From Pectobacterium carotovorum (lineage in GTDB: Bacteria > Pseudomonadota > Gammaproteobacteria > Enterobacterales > Enterobacteriaceae): 64,000 bases of DNA. The notes beneath the pieces are model-generated. The model had not been told where the DNA came from and did no database searches. It saw only the letters and a list, made by a program, of their open reading frames with translations. The position numbers and the translations under genes were made by a program. The DNA lies in NCBI GenBank assembly GCA_016415585.1, contig CP066552.1, forward strand, positions 1,674,001 through 1,738,000. The letters are read 5' to 3'. This document shows, piece after piece, positions 35,779-44,888 of this stretch; the first letter of the stretch is position 1; each line of letters starts with the position of its first letter.

Positions 35779-36053
35779 TATACCCGTAATACTTCAAGTT
35801 GCATGTGCGTTGGCTACGCTACTCGGCCCACTTTCGTGGACCTCGCCCCGTTGGGGCCGCTGCAAACAGCGTTCAAATCTGCCTTTGGCAGATTTGTCAC
35901 TCACCCGAATCACTTACTTGTGTAAGCTCATCGGGATGAAATGAGAGACGTCCTGTCTCTCACCGAAGGCCAGCCGTTGGCTGGACAAATTCGTTCCCGA
36001 CGAATTTGTCCCTCTGTTGCCGCCTGCCTGAAACTCGAATTATTTGGGGTATA
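35779..36053. repeat. Long copy of the TATACCC...GGGTATA modular repeat
   Basis: Begins TATACCCGTAATACTTCAAG and ends CTCGAATTATTTGGGGTATA, whose terminal parts are inverted repeats of each other. Inner modules shared with other copies are GCGTTGGCTACG, a CGCCCCGTTGGGGCCGC hairpin, CTGCAA..CAGCGTTC, a TCTGCC..GGCAGA hairpin and TCACCCGAATCACTTACTTG..AAGCTCATCGGGA. A further 90 bases with hairpins (GAGAGACGTCCTGTCTCTC; ACAAATTCG..CGAATTTGT) occur only here. Confidence 0.8.
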
Positions 36054-36369
36054 GCACGTCAGCTTGAAGTCGTGCGTCCTATTTAGACTGAGCAGAAATA
36101 CGGGAAAAAGGGAATAAAAGCGCGGAGATAAATAGACCGGAAAGGCATAAATCATAGCGAAATGGTTGATTAACGGTGCGTGCGTAACAAAAGTGACTTC
36201 ATCTAACTATTTGATTCTACTATTTATATCTATTCCTTGTTAGATAAGGTTGCGCGACAGACATACCGTTAGTATAAAAAAATATAATCAACTCCATTTG
36301 CTTATTTGTTCTGGCTCTCATTACTTGCATCAATATTGCTATCTGTAATAAAGAACAAGGGAGTGAAAG
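36054..36369. other. Promoter region of cbl
   Basis: AT-rich. The 3' end carries AAGGGAGTG, the ribosome-binding site of cbl. No operator was identified by eye and no small ORF with a start signal was seen. Confidence 0.4.
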
Positions 36370-37323
36370 GTGAACTTTCAGCAACTGAAGATTATTCGTG
36401 AATCAGCACGGTGCAATTACAACCTGACCGAGGTGGCGAATACGCTGTTTACCTCTCAATCCGGCGTGAGTCGTCACATCCGCGAGCTGGAAGAAGAGCT
36501 GGGGATTGAAATCTTCATCCGTCGCGGCAAACGCCTGTTAGGCATGACCGAACCGGGAAAAGAGCTGCTGGTGGTGGCAGAGCGCATTCTGAATGACGCC
36601 AGCAATATCCGGCGGCTGGCGAATGTCTTCACCAATAACGACACCGGTCAGTTGGTGATCGCGACCACGCATACGCAGGCGCGTTACAGCCTGCCGCCGG
36701 TGATTAAAGCCTTCCGCTCGCTGTATCCACAGGTGCGTCTGGTGCTGAATCAGGGCACGCCGGATGAAATCGTGGCGATGCTCCATTCCGGTGAGGCCGA
36801 TATCGGCATTGCCAGTGAGCAGTTGATTAACGCTCCCTCGCTGGCGGCGTTTTCCTACTATCGCTGGCACCATTCGGTGATTGTGCCGGAGCACCATCCG
36901 CTGACGCAGGAACCGGTTATTACGCTGGAGATGCTGAATGCGGAGCCGCTGATTACCTATCGTCAGGGAATTACCGGTCGCTCGCGTCTGGATCGTGCGT
37001 TTCAGGCGGTGGGTATGTCGCCGGATATTACGCTGAGCGCGCAGGATTCGGATGTGATTAAAACTTATGTTGAGCTGGGGCTTGGCGTTGGAATTGTGGC
37101 CGATATGTCATATGACCCTGTGCGTGATAAAGGGCTGGCGCGGCTGAATGCTGAGCATCTGTTTGAAGCTAACACAGTCTGGCTAGGGCTAAAAAAGGGT
37201 CAGTTACAGCGTAACTATGCCTGGAAATTTATTCAGCTGTGTAATACAGAGCTGTCGCTGGATGACATTAAGGATAAGGTGTTCTCGGATAACGATGAAG
37301 CGGTGATTGATTACCAAATCTGA
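36370..37323 (+). CDS. cbl: Cbl, CysB-like LysR regulator of sulfur starvation genes
   Basis: A 317-residue LysR protein that begins MNFQQLKIIRESAR and ends ..VIDYQI like E. coli Cbl (316 residues). The helix-turn-helix lies at about 18-45 (NLTEVANTLFTSQSGVSRHI), and ligand-domain segments such as THTQARYSLP and YRQGITGRSR are the CysB/Cbl sulfate/adenylyl-sulfate pocket. In E. coli Cbl activates tau and ssu sulfonate genes when sulfate is scarce. A GTG start at 36370 follows GGGAG. No sulfonate genes are adjacent here. Confidence 0.92.
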   Translation: MNFQQLKIIRESARCNYNLTEVANTLFTSQSGVSRHIRELEEELGIEIFIRRGKRLLGMTEPGKELLVVAERILNDASNIRRLANVFTNNDTGQLVIATTHTQARYSLPPVIKAFRSLYPQVRLVLNQGTPDEIVAMLHSGEADIGIASEQLINAPSLAAFSYYRWHHSVIVPEHHPLTQEPVITLEMLNAEPLITYRQGITGRSRLDRAFQAVGMSPDITLSAQDSDVIKTYVELGLGVGIVADMSYDPVRDKGLARLNAEHLFEANTVWLGLKKGQLQRNYAWKFIQLCNTELSLDDIKDKVFSDNDEAVIDYQI

Positions 37324-37339
37324 CTGACATAACCGTTTC

Positions 37340-37672
37340 CTAACCCGATGCCCAGCCAGCATTTTTTCTGACTGGGCGGGTCTTTACTTGTTCGACATAC
37401 AAGTCTTTTTCACGACAATATTCGCTGAGTTCAGCTTCATTTAAACTCGTCGTTTCAATCACGGTGGCAAGCTTTGCTTCTGCCGACCAATGCTCTGGGG
37501 TGGATTTATTTCCGGGCACAGGACGACCTTCTTGTTTGGCTTTATCGCGCCAATTATAGAACGTTTGCAGGCCAATCCTTTCACTTCTTGCCACTTCAGC
37601 AATAGTCATGTTTAAAGGAGGCAGCAATTTACTCAAGATCGCTTGTTTACGTTTTTCACTATAGCACGGCAC
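37340..37672 (-). pseudogene. Truncated transposase orfA (IS3-like) remnant
   Basis: A 110-codon frame encoding a helix-turn-helix (MTIAEVARSERIGLQTFYNW) and a conserved block (EHWSAEAKLATVIETTSLNEAELSEYCREK) typical of transposase first subunits. Homology stops at EQVKT. The remaining codons read through the G/C-rich inverted repeat that follows cbl (CCCAG..CTGGG), so the 3' part of the insertion sequence has been deleted into it. No second transposase frame and no complete terminal repeats were seen. A GTG at 37672 is the best start. Confidence 0.75.
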
Positions 37673-37829
37673 AATCAAGCCTTAACGCCCCAACTGGTTA
37701 AATGTTAAGTCGTGACAACTATCCTGCTAGGGGGTGTGTTTTAAAACCTTACCTGAGAGAGTATTATATCCATGCAATAGGAACTACGGCTCTGAACCGT
37801 AGAATGGAATTTCTTTGTATGGAGACATA

Positions 37830-38309
37830 ATGTCCAATCTTATTTATCTTAGCGTTACCGGGGAAAAACAGGGACTGATATCAGCAGGATGTTCATCTCT
37901 GGACTCTATTGGCAATAAGTATCAATCGGCACATGAGAATGAAATTTTTGTTTATGAGTTGGTGAACAACATTAGTCGGGAAGAGAATATTTCCATGCTT
38001 CCTGTAGAAATCCGAAAGCCAATTGATAAAGCCACGCCATTGTTCGCTCAGGCAATTAATGATAAGGAAAAGCTGGAGTGCATTTTTTCGTTCTACCGAA
38101 CGGCGCAGTCTGGTGGAAATGAACTTTATTTTAAGATGAAGCTTCGGGATGCACTTATCAGCAACATTCGCTTTTTCTACCCTAATTCACTGACACATAA
38201 TGAAGTTCAGCCACAGGAAAGCGTATCATTCAAGTTTGCTTCTATTGAATGGGAGCATGTTATTGCAAGAACAAGCGCTTACATGCTTTGGCAGAATGTA
38301 GCCTACTAA
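37830..38309 (+). CDS. Hcp-family type VI secretion protein, orphan
   Basis: A 159-residue Hcp-like protein starting MSNLIYLSVTGEKQGLISAG, with TPLFAQAINDKEKLECIFSFYR in the middle (given here as its core) and the YPNSLTHN..SVSFKFASIEWEH end typical of the enterobacterial Hcp group. Hcp hexamers form the tube of the type VI secretion system and carry small effectors. GGAG lies before the ATG; a frame extension of 5 residues upstream is less likely. No other T6SS core gene is in the window, so this copy is an orphan, next to a possible effector pair. Confidence 0.88.
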   Translation: MSNLIYLSVTGEKQGLISAGCSSLDSIGNKYQSAHENEIFVYELVNNISREENISMLPVEIRKPIDKATPLFAQAINDKEKLECIFSFYRTAQSGGNELYFKMKLRDALISNIRFFYPNSLTHNEVQPQESVSFKFASIEWEHVIARTSAYMLWQNVAY

Positions 38310-38320
38310 AATTATATTAA

Positions 38321-38350
38321 AGGCCGAATTATTTTCGGCCTGATTTTTTT
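38321..38350 (+). terminator. Terminator of hcp
   Basis: AGGCCGAA (38321-38328) pairs with TTCGGCCT (38334-38341), followed by GATTTTTTT. The TAA stop codon of the convergent 65-residue gene lies in the loop, so the stem also encodes its last residues. Confidence 0.85.
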
Positions 38351-38526
38351 GAAAAGAATTTTATGTCTACATAAACAATAATAACAATCGAAAGAATAGT
38401 CAACTTACCCCAATGGTCGGGGATGAATTCGTAGAATAAAACCCCCAAAACAATCATTAATGCCATTGTGGTATAGGTGTTAATAAACTCTTTAACGGCA
38501 TAAGAAATTATTTTTTGTAAGCTCAT
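38329..38526 (-). CDS. Small membrane protein, possible T6SS immunity protein
   Basis: A 65-residue protein with two predicted membrane segments (about residues 20-35, TTMALMIVLGVLFYEF, and 41-57, KLTILSIVIIVYVDIKFF) and a basic tail. Its ATG overlaps the stop of the larger gene by 4 bases, so the two are translationally coupled. The combination of a small inner-membrane protein overlapping a helical, toxin-like gene beside an orphan hcp resembles the Ssp6/Sip6 effector-immunity pair of Serratia. No direct sequence match is claimed; the role is inferred from architecture and position. Confidence 0.6.
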   Translation of the reverse strand: MSLQKIISYAVKEFINTYTTMALMIVLGVLFYEFIPDHWGKLTILSIVIIVYVDIKFFSKKSGRK

Positions 38527-39218
38527 TTTTTTAGAATTCCGTTTATTGCTTCTGTGATATCGATCTTGTCATAGGGATTTTTGGGCACGTAGGGAGACAG
38601 GCGCTCTTCAAATACGAAGTATAACATCTCAACCTGCATAGCATAGAGAGACCAGTATAGCTCCGGACATACGTCATGCAGGTGTCGTGCAGACATTGCC
38701 GCCTTCTGAACTTTCCCATGAAATGTGAGAGCACTCAGCCCTATCAGCGAGTATTTATTAATCGTTCTGCGAATGGATAGTGAAAAATTCAACGAAGTTG
38801 CAATATGCTTTGCAAGCAGATAAGCGACTGACATTTTTACTGCTCGGCTTGTTGCGAACTCTGATGCAACTGATACGCCTAATATGGCTTTAGCTATTAA
38901 TTCTTGCTCTCTTTCTTCAGTATCTTTTAAAAGTATTTTAAGATACTCTATTAGCATATCTATTATTACATCTTTTCTCTTGTATATCTGTTTAATAGCC
39001 AAATACATTCTTTCATTTTCAGATTTTAGTTGCTGACAGTCAGAATTATATTTTTCTATAAAACAGGATGAATACCATGTTGCTCTTTCTATACCACTGT
39101 GTAAATCATCACCAATTTTTATTGTATTATCTTTAATTTTATCTGCCATACTGTCCAGATGAGTGGCAAGAACTCTTTCAGATTCCATTTTGTATTTTAA
39201 ATATTCTGATAATTGCAT
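38523..39218 (-). CDS. Helical protein, possible pore-forming T6SS effector
   Basis: A 231-residue protein without signal peptide. The N-terminal 120 residues are charged and probably coiled-coil-like. A hydrophobic/amphipathic region lies at about 108-150 (AKAILGVSVASEFATS and KMSVAYLLAKHIATSLNFSL), and the end is acidic with many aromatic residues. AAGGGATG precedes the ATG. The GC content is clearly lower than in the neighbours, suggesting acquisition. It is the first gene of a two-gene unit convergent with orphan hcp. Ssp6, a T6SS effector of similar length that forms cation-selective pores, has the same two-gene setting. Function is inferred, not recognised. Confidence 0.6.
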   Translation of the reverse strand: MQLSEYLKYKMESERVLATHLDSMADKIKDNTIKIGDDLHSGIERATWYSSCFIEKYNSDCQQLKSENERMYLAIKQIYKRKDVIIDMLIEYLKILLKDTEEREQELIAKAILGVSVASEFATSRAVKMSVAYLLAKHIATSLNFSLSIRRTINKYSLIGLSALTFHGKVQKAAMSARHLHDVCPELYWSLYAMQVEMLYFVFEERLSPYVPKNPYDKIDITEAINGILKK

Positions 39219-39405
39219 ATTACATCCCTTTTATTAGGCTATTCCTCTCCCTGTATACAGGGAGTTTACCCGAATAATTGGCGATATTTCAATATTTTTG
39301 CTTGACTAGTGATTTTCATTCTACTAATTATGGTGTGAAGATATTGTTTTTTGAGAAAATGCGACAATATATCCTTATATAAGTAAAATTTAGCGGTTGG
39401 AGGAT

Positions 39406-39525
39406 ATGATGAAAAATCCCGTAGCTGTAAAACTACGGGCTGATTCTTTCCCTCTGGGCAGGTCTTTACCTTTCGATTTCGTCGCGATTTTTTGTATCGC
39501 GTTACCCGCCGTTTTCTGTACTTGA
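39406..39525 (+). CDS. Possible 38-39 residue peptide
   Basis: Two consecutive ATG codons follow a perfect GGAGG; the second is at the better distance of 5 bases. The peptide begins MKNPVAVKLRADSFPL and ends in a hydrophobic segment (FDFVAIFCIALPAVFCT). A hairpin CCCGTAG..CTACGGG (39418-39439) lies inside the 5' coding part. On the opposite strand a 47-codon frame also exists. Short hydrophobic C-termini occur in small toxins, but nothing more supports that. Confidence 0.3.
   Translation: MMKNPVAVKLRADSFPLGRSLPFDFVAIFCIALPAVFCT
39418..39439 (-). terminator. Stem-loop with a minus-strand T run
   Basis: On the minus strand CCCGTAG-TTTTACAG-CTACGGG is followed by ATTTTTC. It would terminate a leftward transcript arriving from about 39.5 kb, which contains no supported gene apart from a 47-codon frame. 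Confidence 0.5.
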
Positions 39526-39699
39526 TTCAGCATAAATAGGGTTTATCGTGCCGATAATCTGCTTGATCTGAATGTGCCGGAATAGTAACATCCCTATTAT
39601 AACAATAACTTATGTCTGTATTTTTGTTAGGTGATACAAATACTTGTGCGTTTTTATTGAATAATTATGCTAACAATTTTGGTGTCACAATAGCAAGTT

Positions 39700-39778
39700 T
39701 ACCCTAAATAATGCGAGTTGCAGGACAAAACGTGTGCGTTTTGAACAACGTATAAGCGGCTTGAGGTATGGCGGGTTA
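39700..39778 (-). repeat. Reverse-orientation copy of the modular repeat
   Basis: Begins TACCCTAAATAATGCGAGTTGCAG, the complement of the repeat's right end, and ends GCTTGAGGTATGGCGGGTTA, the degenerate complement of the left end. At 79 bases it lacks the hairpin modules. It lies before gltP. Confidence 0.65.
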
Positions 39779-39900
39779 ATCCATCAGACATCCTTCTCAC
39801 TAGTCAGTCACCTCCACGTTGATTTTTTCGGTTCGCATTGCGCCGGAGTCGCGCTAGCGCCATGTTTGTGATGGCGGGGAGTTTAAAACGGAAAATGACG

Positions 39901-41217
39901 ATGAAAACACAAAAAGTCAGCCTTGCCTGGCAAATCCTTATCGCGTTGGTTCTGGGTATTGCACTCGGTGCCGTGCTGCATGAACAGCAAGAAAGCCGCC
40001 AGTGGCTCATCAGCAATATTCTTAGCCCTGCGGGCGACATCTTTATCCGCCTGATTAAAATGATTGTTGTCCCGATTGTGATCGCCACGCTGATTGTCGG
40101 GATTGCGGGCGTAGGGGATGCCAAAAAGCTCGGACGCATCGGCTTCAAAACCATCCTCTATTTTGAAATCATCACGACGGTGGCGATTATCCTTGGCATC
40201 ACGCTGGCGAACATCTTCCAGCCAGGCCACGGCATTGACATGTCGACGCTGACCGCCGTGGATATCTCGCAGTATCAAAAGACCACCGAGCAGGTGCAGA
40301 GCGGTTCGCACAGTCTGGTGGGGACGGTGCTGTCGCTGATTCCGCCGAATATCTTCGCGGCGATGGCTCACGGTGAAATGCTGCCGATTATTTTCTTCTC
40401 GGTGCTATTTGGTCTGGGGCTATCTTCGTTGCCGAAAGATCACCGCGAACCGCTGCTGAACGTCTTCCGCGGCGTGTCGGAAACCATGTTCAAGGTGACG
40501 CACATGATCATGCGCTATGCGCCAATTGGGGTGTTTGCGCTGATTTCCGTCACGGTTGCCAACTTCGGTTTTGCGTCGCTGTGGCCGTTAGCCAAGCTGG
40601 TTATGCTGGTTTATGCCGCGATTTTCTTCTTCGGGCTGGTGGTGCTCGGTATCGTCGCACGCCTGTGTAAGCTGCGTATCACCCTCTTGATCCGTATCCT
40701 GAAGGACGAGTTGATCCTCGCGTACTCCACTGCCAGTTCCGAAACCGTGCTGCCGCGCATCATTGAAAAAATGGAAGCCTATGGTGCACCGAAGTCGATC
40801 ACCAGCTTCGTGGTGCCGACCGGTTACTCCTTTAACCTCGATGGCTCTACGCTGTACCAAAGTATTGCGGCGATCTTCATCGCACAGCTCTACGGCATCG
40901 AGCTGTCGATTGGGCAGGAAATCGTGCTGGTGTTGACGCTAATGCTGACGTCCAAAGGCATTGCCGGTGTACCGGGCGTGTCGTTTGTCGTACTGCTGGC
41001 GACGCTGGGCAGCGTCGGTATTCCGTTGGAAGGTCTGGCGTTTATTGCGGGCGTTGATCGTATCCTAGACATGGCGCGTACCGCGCTGAACGTGGTAGGA
41101 AATGCGCTGGCAGTGTTGGTCATCGCCAAGTGGGAGCACCAGTTCGATGAGAAAAAAGCGCAGGCCTACGAACGTGAGCTCAAGGGGATAAGCACGCAGC
41201 CAGCCCAGCGGGGATAA
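39901..41217 (+). CDS. gltP: Glutamate/aspartate:proton symporter GltP
   Basis: A 438-residue DAACS transporter close to E. coli GltP (437 residues): SLAWQILIALVLGIALG, LSPAGDIFIRLIKMIVVPIV, the serine hairpin YSTASSETVLPRIIEKM, GYSFNLDGSTLYQ and DRILDMARTALNVVGN. It imports L-glutamate and L-aspartate with protons at the inner membrane. The start at 39901 aligns with E. coli GltP; an open frame from 39838 would add a non-conserved leader. It ends in a strong terminator facing dcuB. Confidence 0.92.
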   Translation: MKTQKVSLAWQILIALVLGIALGAVLHEQQESRQWLISNILSPAGDIFIRLIKMIVVPIVIATLIVGIAGVGDAKKLGRIGFKTILYFEIITTVAIILGITLANIFQPGHGIDMSTLTAVDISQYQKTTEQVQSGSHSLVGTVLSLIPPNIFAAMAHGEMLPIIFFSVLFGLGLSSLPKDHREPLLNVFRGVSETMFKVTHMIMRYAPIGVFALISVTVANFGFASLWPLAKLVMLVYAAIFFFGLVVLGIVARLCKLRITLLIRILKDELILAYSTASSETVLPRIIEKMEAYGAPKSITSFVVPTGYSFNLDGSTLYQSIAAIFIAQLYGIELSIGQEIVLVLTLMLTSKGIAGVPGVSFVVLLATLGSVGIPLEGLAFIAGVDRILDMARTALNVVGNALAVLVIAKWEHQFDEKKAQAYERELKGISTQPAQRG

Positions 41218-41250
41218 TCCTCGTCATAATGTAAATAGCGATAATGAAAG

Positions 41251-41290
41251 CGGGCGCATTGAATCATCAATGCGCCCGTTTCTTTTTCTT
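41251..41290 (+). terminator. Terminator of gltP
   Basis: CGGGCGCATTGA (41251-41262) pairs perfectly with TCAATGCGCCCG (41267-41278) over a 4-base loop, then TTTCTTTTTCTT. It lies between the convergent genes gltP and dcuB. Confidence 0.9.
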
Positions 41291-41342
41291 ACTTTGGCAT
41301 CTACCGCCACGTTCTGCTGAGCGGTTGAATGCAGATAATGAC

Positions 41343-42683
41343 TTACAGGAAGCCGTACATCGCGGCAAACACCCACCCAAAGACGCAGGATGTGCTCACG
41401 CCAATCAGGCCCGGCAGAATGAAGCTGTGGTTGATAACGAAACGACCGATTTTAGTGGTACCGGAACGGTCAAACTGGATAGCCGCCAGATCGCTTGGGT
41501 AGGTCGGCAGAATGTAGTAACCATAACAGGCTGGTGCAGACGCCACGATATACGCTGGATCCACCCCGATGGCTAGCGCAACGGGCACAATCGCCGCCAG
41601 CGCCGCTGCCTGCGAGTTAACGAACTTGGACACAATCAGCAGGATAATGGCGTAAGCCCACGGGTAGACCTTCACCATTGAGCCGAGTGTGCTTTTGATC
41701 TCTTCCAGATGCGCGCCGAACATGGTTTCCGCCATCCAGGCGATACCGTATACCGCGACGATGGCAATCATCCCCGAACGGAACACTTCATTCTTCGAGA
41801 TTGATGATGGATTGGTTTTGGTCGCGATAATGATGATGGCACCGGAAAGCAGCATAAACATCTGGATGACCAGCACCATCGACAGCGGCTTACCGGCAAA
41901 GACTGGACGCAGCTCTTCAACGGCACCCAGAATCGCTACCGCCGCGATGGTTGCCAGAAAGATCCACATGGCGATCCAGTTACTGCGCGGCAGTTTTCTG
42001 TCGAGCAGCGTGGCGGTATCGCCATATACATACTGTTTGTTTTCTGGATCGGCGATGAATGCCTGAAAGTCTTCATCTTTGTCCAGATCCTTGCCGCGGA
42101 ACCAACTGAAAATCCCAATTGCCAGAATACCCAGCAGGGTAGAGGGAATAGTAATCGACAGCAGATCGAGAAATCCCAGATGTTTACCCTGGAAGGTGAA
42201 ATTAGCCAACATGGCAACCAGCGACACCACCGCAACAGAGACCGGACTGGCGATAATCCCCATCTGAGCGCCGATCGAGCTGGCGGCCATCGGTCTTTCA
42301 GGACGGATATTATTCTTGATAGCGACATCATAAATAATCGGCAGAATGGTATACACCACGTGGCCGGTACCGCACAGGATAGTCAGAATACAGGTGACGA
42401 ACGGCGCGATAATCGAAACGTATTTCGGGTTACGCCGCAGCATACGCTCTGCGATTTGCAGCATCACATCCAGCCCGCCCGATGCCTGAAGCGTTGCCGA
42501 CGCAGCCACCACGGCAATGATGACCAGCATGACGTCAACGGGCGGTTTACCCGGTTGTAGTTTAAAAATAAAGACCAGAATAACAAGTCCAATCCCGCCT
42601 AATAAACCCAGCGCGATCCCGCCTTTTCTTGCCCCGTAAAAAAGGCAGATCAGGACAATGACTAATTGAATGATGAAATCCAT
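41343..42683 (-). CDS. dcuB: Anaerobic C4-dicarboxylate antiporter DcuB
   Basis: A 446-residue transporter, the same length as E. coli DcuB and nearly colinear with it: [60 protein letters not shown], and the end [14 protein letters not shown]. It exchanges external fumarate, malate or aspartate for succinate during fumarate respiration. In E. coli dcuB is activated by FNR and DcuSR and repressed by nitrate through NarL; an FNR-like box lies upstream here. Confidence 0.95.
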   Translation of the reverse strand: MDFIIQLVIVLICLFYGARKGGIALGLLGGIGLVILVFIFKLQPGKPPVDVMLVIIAVVAASATLQASGGLDVMLQIAERMLRRNPKYVSIIAPFVTCILTILCGTGHVVYTILPIIYDVAIKNNIRPERPMAASSIGAQMGIIASPVSVAVVSLVAMLANFTFQGKHLGFLDLLSITIPSTLLGILAIGIFSWFRGKDLDKDEDFQAFIADPENKQYVYGDTATLLDRKLPRSNWIAMWIFLATIAAVAILGAVEELRPVFAGKPLSMVLVIQMFMLLSGAIIIIATKTNPSSISKNEVFRSGMIAIVAVYGIAWMAETMFGAHLEEIKSTLGSMVKVYPWAYAIILLIVSKFVNSQAAALAAIVPVALAIGVDPAYIVASAPACYGYYILPTYPSDLAAIQFDRSGTTKIGRFVINHSFILPGLIGVSTSCVFGWVFAAMYGFL

Positions 42684-42786
42684 AGTAGCCCCATTGCATT
42701 GCTCAATATAATGAACTGATTAGTTAGAATTAAAATAAGTGAGTTTTTACTGCGGGTACTATATGGACGGGTTGTTATTTATTTTC

Positions 42787-42800
42787 TTGATCTAAATCTA
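42787..42800. promoter_or_regulatory. Candidate FNR box of dcuB
   Basis: TTGATCTAAATCTA fits TTGAT-N4-ATCAA in 9 of 10 defined positions. Its centre is about 110 bases before the dcuB start on the minus strand, a usual distance when the leader is some tens of bases long. Confidence 0.5.
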
Positions 42801-43228
42801 TTAATTTTTATCTTTGCGCTATTTCCTGAAAATAAAAGATCTCGCTCTCAATAATTGCGTATTTTTGATTTATTTAGTTTTTTAAGTGTAATTTTAATTT
42901 ATTAATGATTCGAACGCATGTCTCTCGAGGTGGTTGTTAATGAATGACAGGCGATTTTCAAAACTGATTAAATTCTTGTTCTTATTTTGTTGTGCTTTAT
43001 ATTCTTTTACTTTTTGTTCTCGTTAACGTTAATCGCAAAAAACCATATCCTAACGTCTCTTTTTCTACCTCCAACGAGGTATTTTTGCATATTGTATTGT
43101 TTTTAAATGATTAGTTTAAAAAATAATAAAATGAATCCCTTTTTGGTAATGAAGTCAACGTCAGACCGCCGAGTCATGGTCGAAAAATAAAAATAGTCGC
43201 CATGCTGTTGTTATTCACATCAGAAATA
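42801..43228. other. AT-rich intergenic region, no gene seen
   Basis: Very AT-rich, with no ORF with start signals and no stem-loop terminator. It is followed by a repeat element at 43229 and by a further 170 bases of AT-rich sequence before the end of the TolC-like gene. Confidence 0.45.
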
Positions 43229-43355
<127 letters not shown>

Positions 43356-43530
43356 GCTGACGGATTTCCTGCTGTTTTTACATTGGATGCGAAGAGGGTC
43401 GCACTTTATAGTGCGATTGGTTATTAATATATTTTTTTTATAAATATTTTAGAATATATGGATGCGGCTTATTTTCCTTCCTAAATAGGATATAGCCGCA
43501 CATCAGCGTTTGTGTTCTGAATTCACGTTC

Positions 43531-44886
43531 TTAGAGGTGTACGAAATAGGTCGCGAGCTGACGCAGCGTCTGTTCATCGAGCGTACCGGCGTAGTAACGC
43601 AGCTGTAGCCAGGCCGTCAGCCACGTATAACGCGCTTCGGTCAGATCGCGCCGTGCGCCGTAGAGCTGCTGTTCGGCATTCAGCACGTCAAGATTTACGC
43701 GCTCCCCGCCCTGAACGCTCTTCTGTGTAGCGGTGACCAGCGCCAGCGCCGACTTTTCCGTCAGCTCATAGGCGCGAATTTTCGCCTGACTGCTGGTGAC
43801 CAGATTAAACTGGCGACGCAATTCCGTCTGGATTGTCGCCGTCTGTTCGTCCTTTTCCCGCGCGGTTTGCTGATAGCGCTCTTGTGCCTGACGCGTCGCG
43901 GCAGAGACACCGCCGCCAGCAAAAATCGGTACGCTGACGCGAATACCAATCGACCGCGTATCGTATTTCTGGTTGTAGCTGTTTTCGGTATCCGACTGCG
44001 TATTGCGCGTGCTGGCAACCAGCGTGACCTGCGGCAGGTGACCCGCCCGGTTACGCTCAATGCCGTATTTCGCCACGGCCAGCGATTGGTTTAGCGCCAA
44101 TAGCTGCGCGTTGTGGCGGAGCGCCAGCGATTGCCAGTGCTGATAGCCAGCAGGCTGAAGCGCCTGCGGCGTAAAGCGTGGCGTTAGCGTCGCAAGCTGA
44201 TCCACGCCAACGGGCATCCCCAGCAGCGTTTCCAGTTCGCGCAGGCTGATATCCAGATTGTCCTGTGCTTCAATGAGCTGCGCTTCCGTCAGGTTGACGC
44301 GCGCTTCGGTTTCCAGCATATCGGTGCGAGTGCCTTCTCCCTGCTGGAAGAGACGTTGATTCAGTTGATATTGCTCGCGGTATGCGCGCTGCTGTGCCTG
44401 AACCAGCGCGATCTGCTCGCGGCTAAACAGCACGTTGGTGTAGGCCTGAAACAGGCGAACCAATAGCTGCTGGCTGGCATCGCGCAGCTGTTCATCTGCC
44501 AGCACGGCGCTGGCTTCACCCTGTTGATAGCGCGACCACGCCGCGTAGTCGATCAACGGCTGTTGCAGGGAAAAGCTGGAAGCGCGGCTGGTGTAATCAC
44601 GCTCCGACTGCTGACCACCCGCCGTCACCGTGGAATCGTTACGGGACTGGTTGTAGTCATAGGTGACTTTTGGCAGCAGTCCGGCGCGCCCGATGTTCTT
44701 CTCTTCGCTGTCGGCATTACGCGCATGCACGGCGGCCTGAAAAGCCGGATCGTGCGTCAGCGCCTGCTGCCAGGCTTCCATTAATCCCAGTGCCTGACTC
44801 GGTGCGCTGTAGATCAGCGTGAGAAAAAGCGGGACGGCATAACTGGAGCGGATCGCCGCGCGATAAACGGATGAAAAGCGCAGCAT
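43531..44886 (-). CDS. TolC-family outer membrane protein of the Has exporter
   Basis: A 451-residue TolC-like protein with a signal peptide (..YSAPSQALG). Two internally repeated OEP halves follow, containing long heptad helices (YLV..ALLVTATQKSVQGGERVNLDVLNAEQQLY in the second half, recognised by VNLDVLNAEQQL). It forms the outer-membrane channel of the type I exporter with the ATPase and fusion protein encoded just upstream; the spacing is 2 bases. In Serratia the has operon ends in hasB and uses a distant TolC homologue (HasF); here an exporter-specific channel gene takes that place, as in the prtDEF protease exporters. Confidence 0.88.
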   Translation of the reverse strand: MLRFSSVYRAAIRSSYAVPLFLTLIYSAPSQALGLMEAWQQALTHDPAFQAAVHARNADSEEKNIGRAGLLPKVTYDYNQSRNDSTVTAGGQQSERDYTSRASSFSLQQPLIDYAAWSRYQQGEASAVLADEQLRDASQQLLVRLFQAYTNVLFSREQIALVQAQQRAYREQYQLNQRLFQQGEGTRTDMLETEARVNLTEAQLIEAQDNLDISLRELETLLGMPVGVDQLATLTPRFTPQALQPAGYQHWQSLALRHNAQLLALNQSLAVAKYGIERNRAGHLPQVTLVASTRNTQSDTENSYNQKYDTRSIGIRVSVPIFAGGGVSAATRQAQERYQQTAREKDEQTATIQTELRRQFNLVTSSQAKIRAYELTEKSALALVTATQKSVQGGERVNLDVLNAEQQLYGARRDLTEARYTWLTAWLQLRYYAGTLDEQTLRQLATYFVHL

Positions 44887-44888
44887 GA

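Noticed and set aside
35736..35804. Longer N-terminus for the AraC regulator at 34902-35735
   Set aside because: The extra 23 codons come from the end of a repeat element, and a ribosome-binding site supports the downstream ATG.
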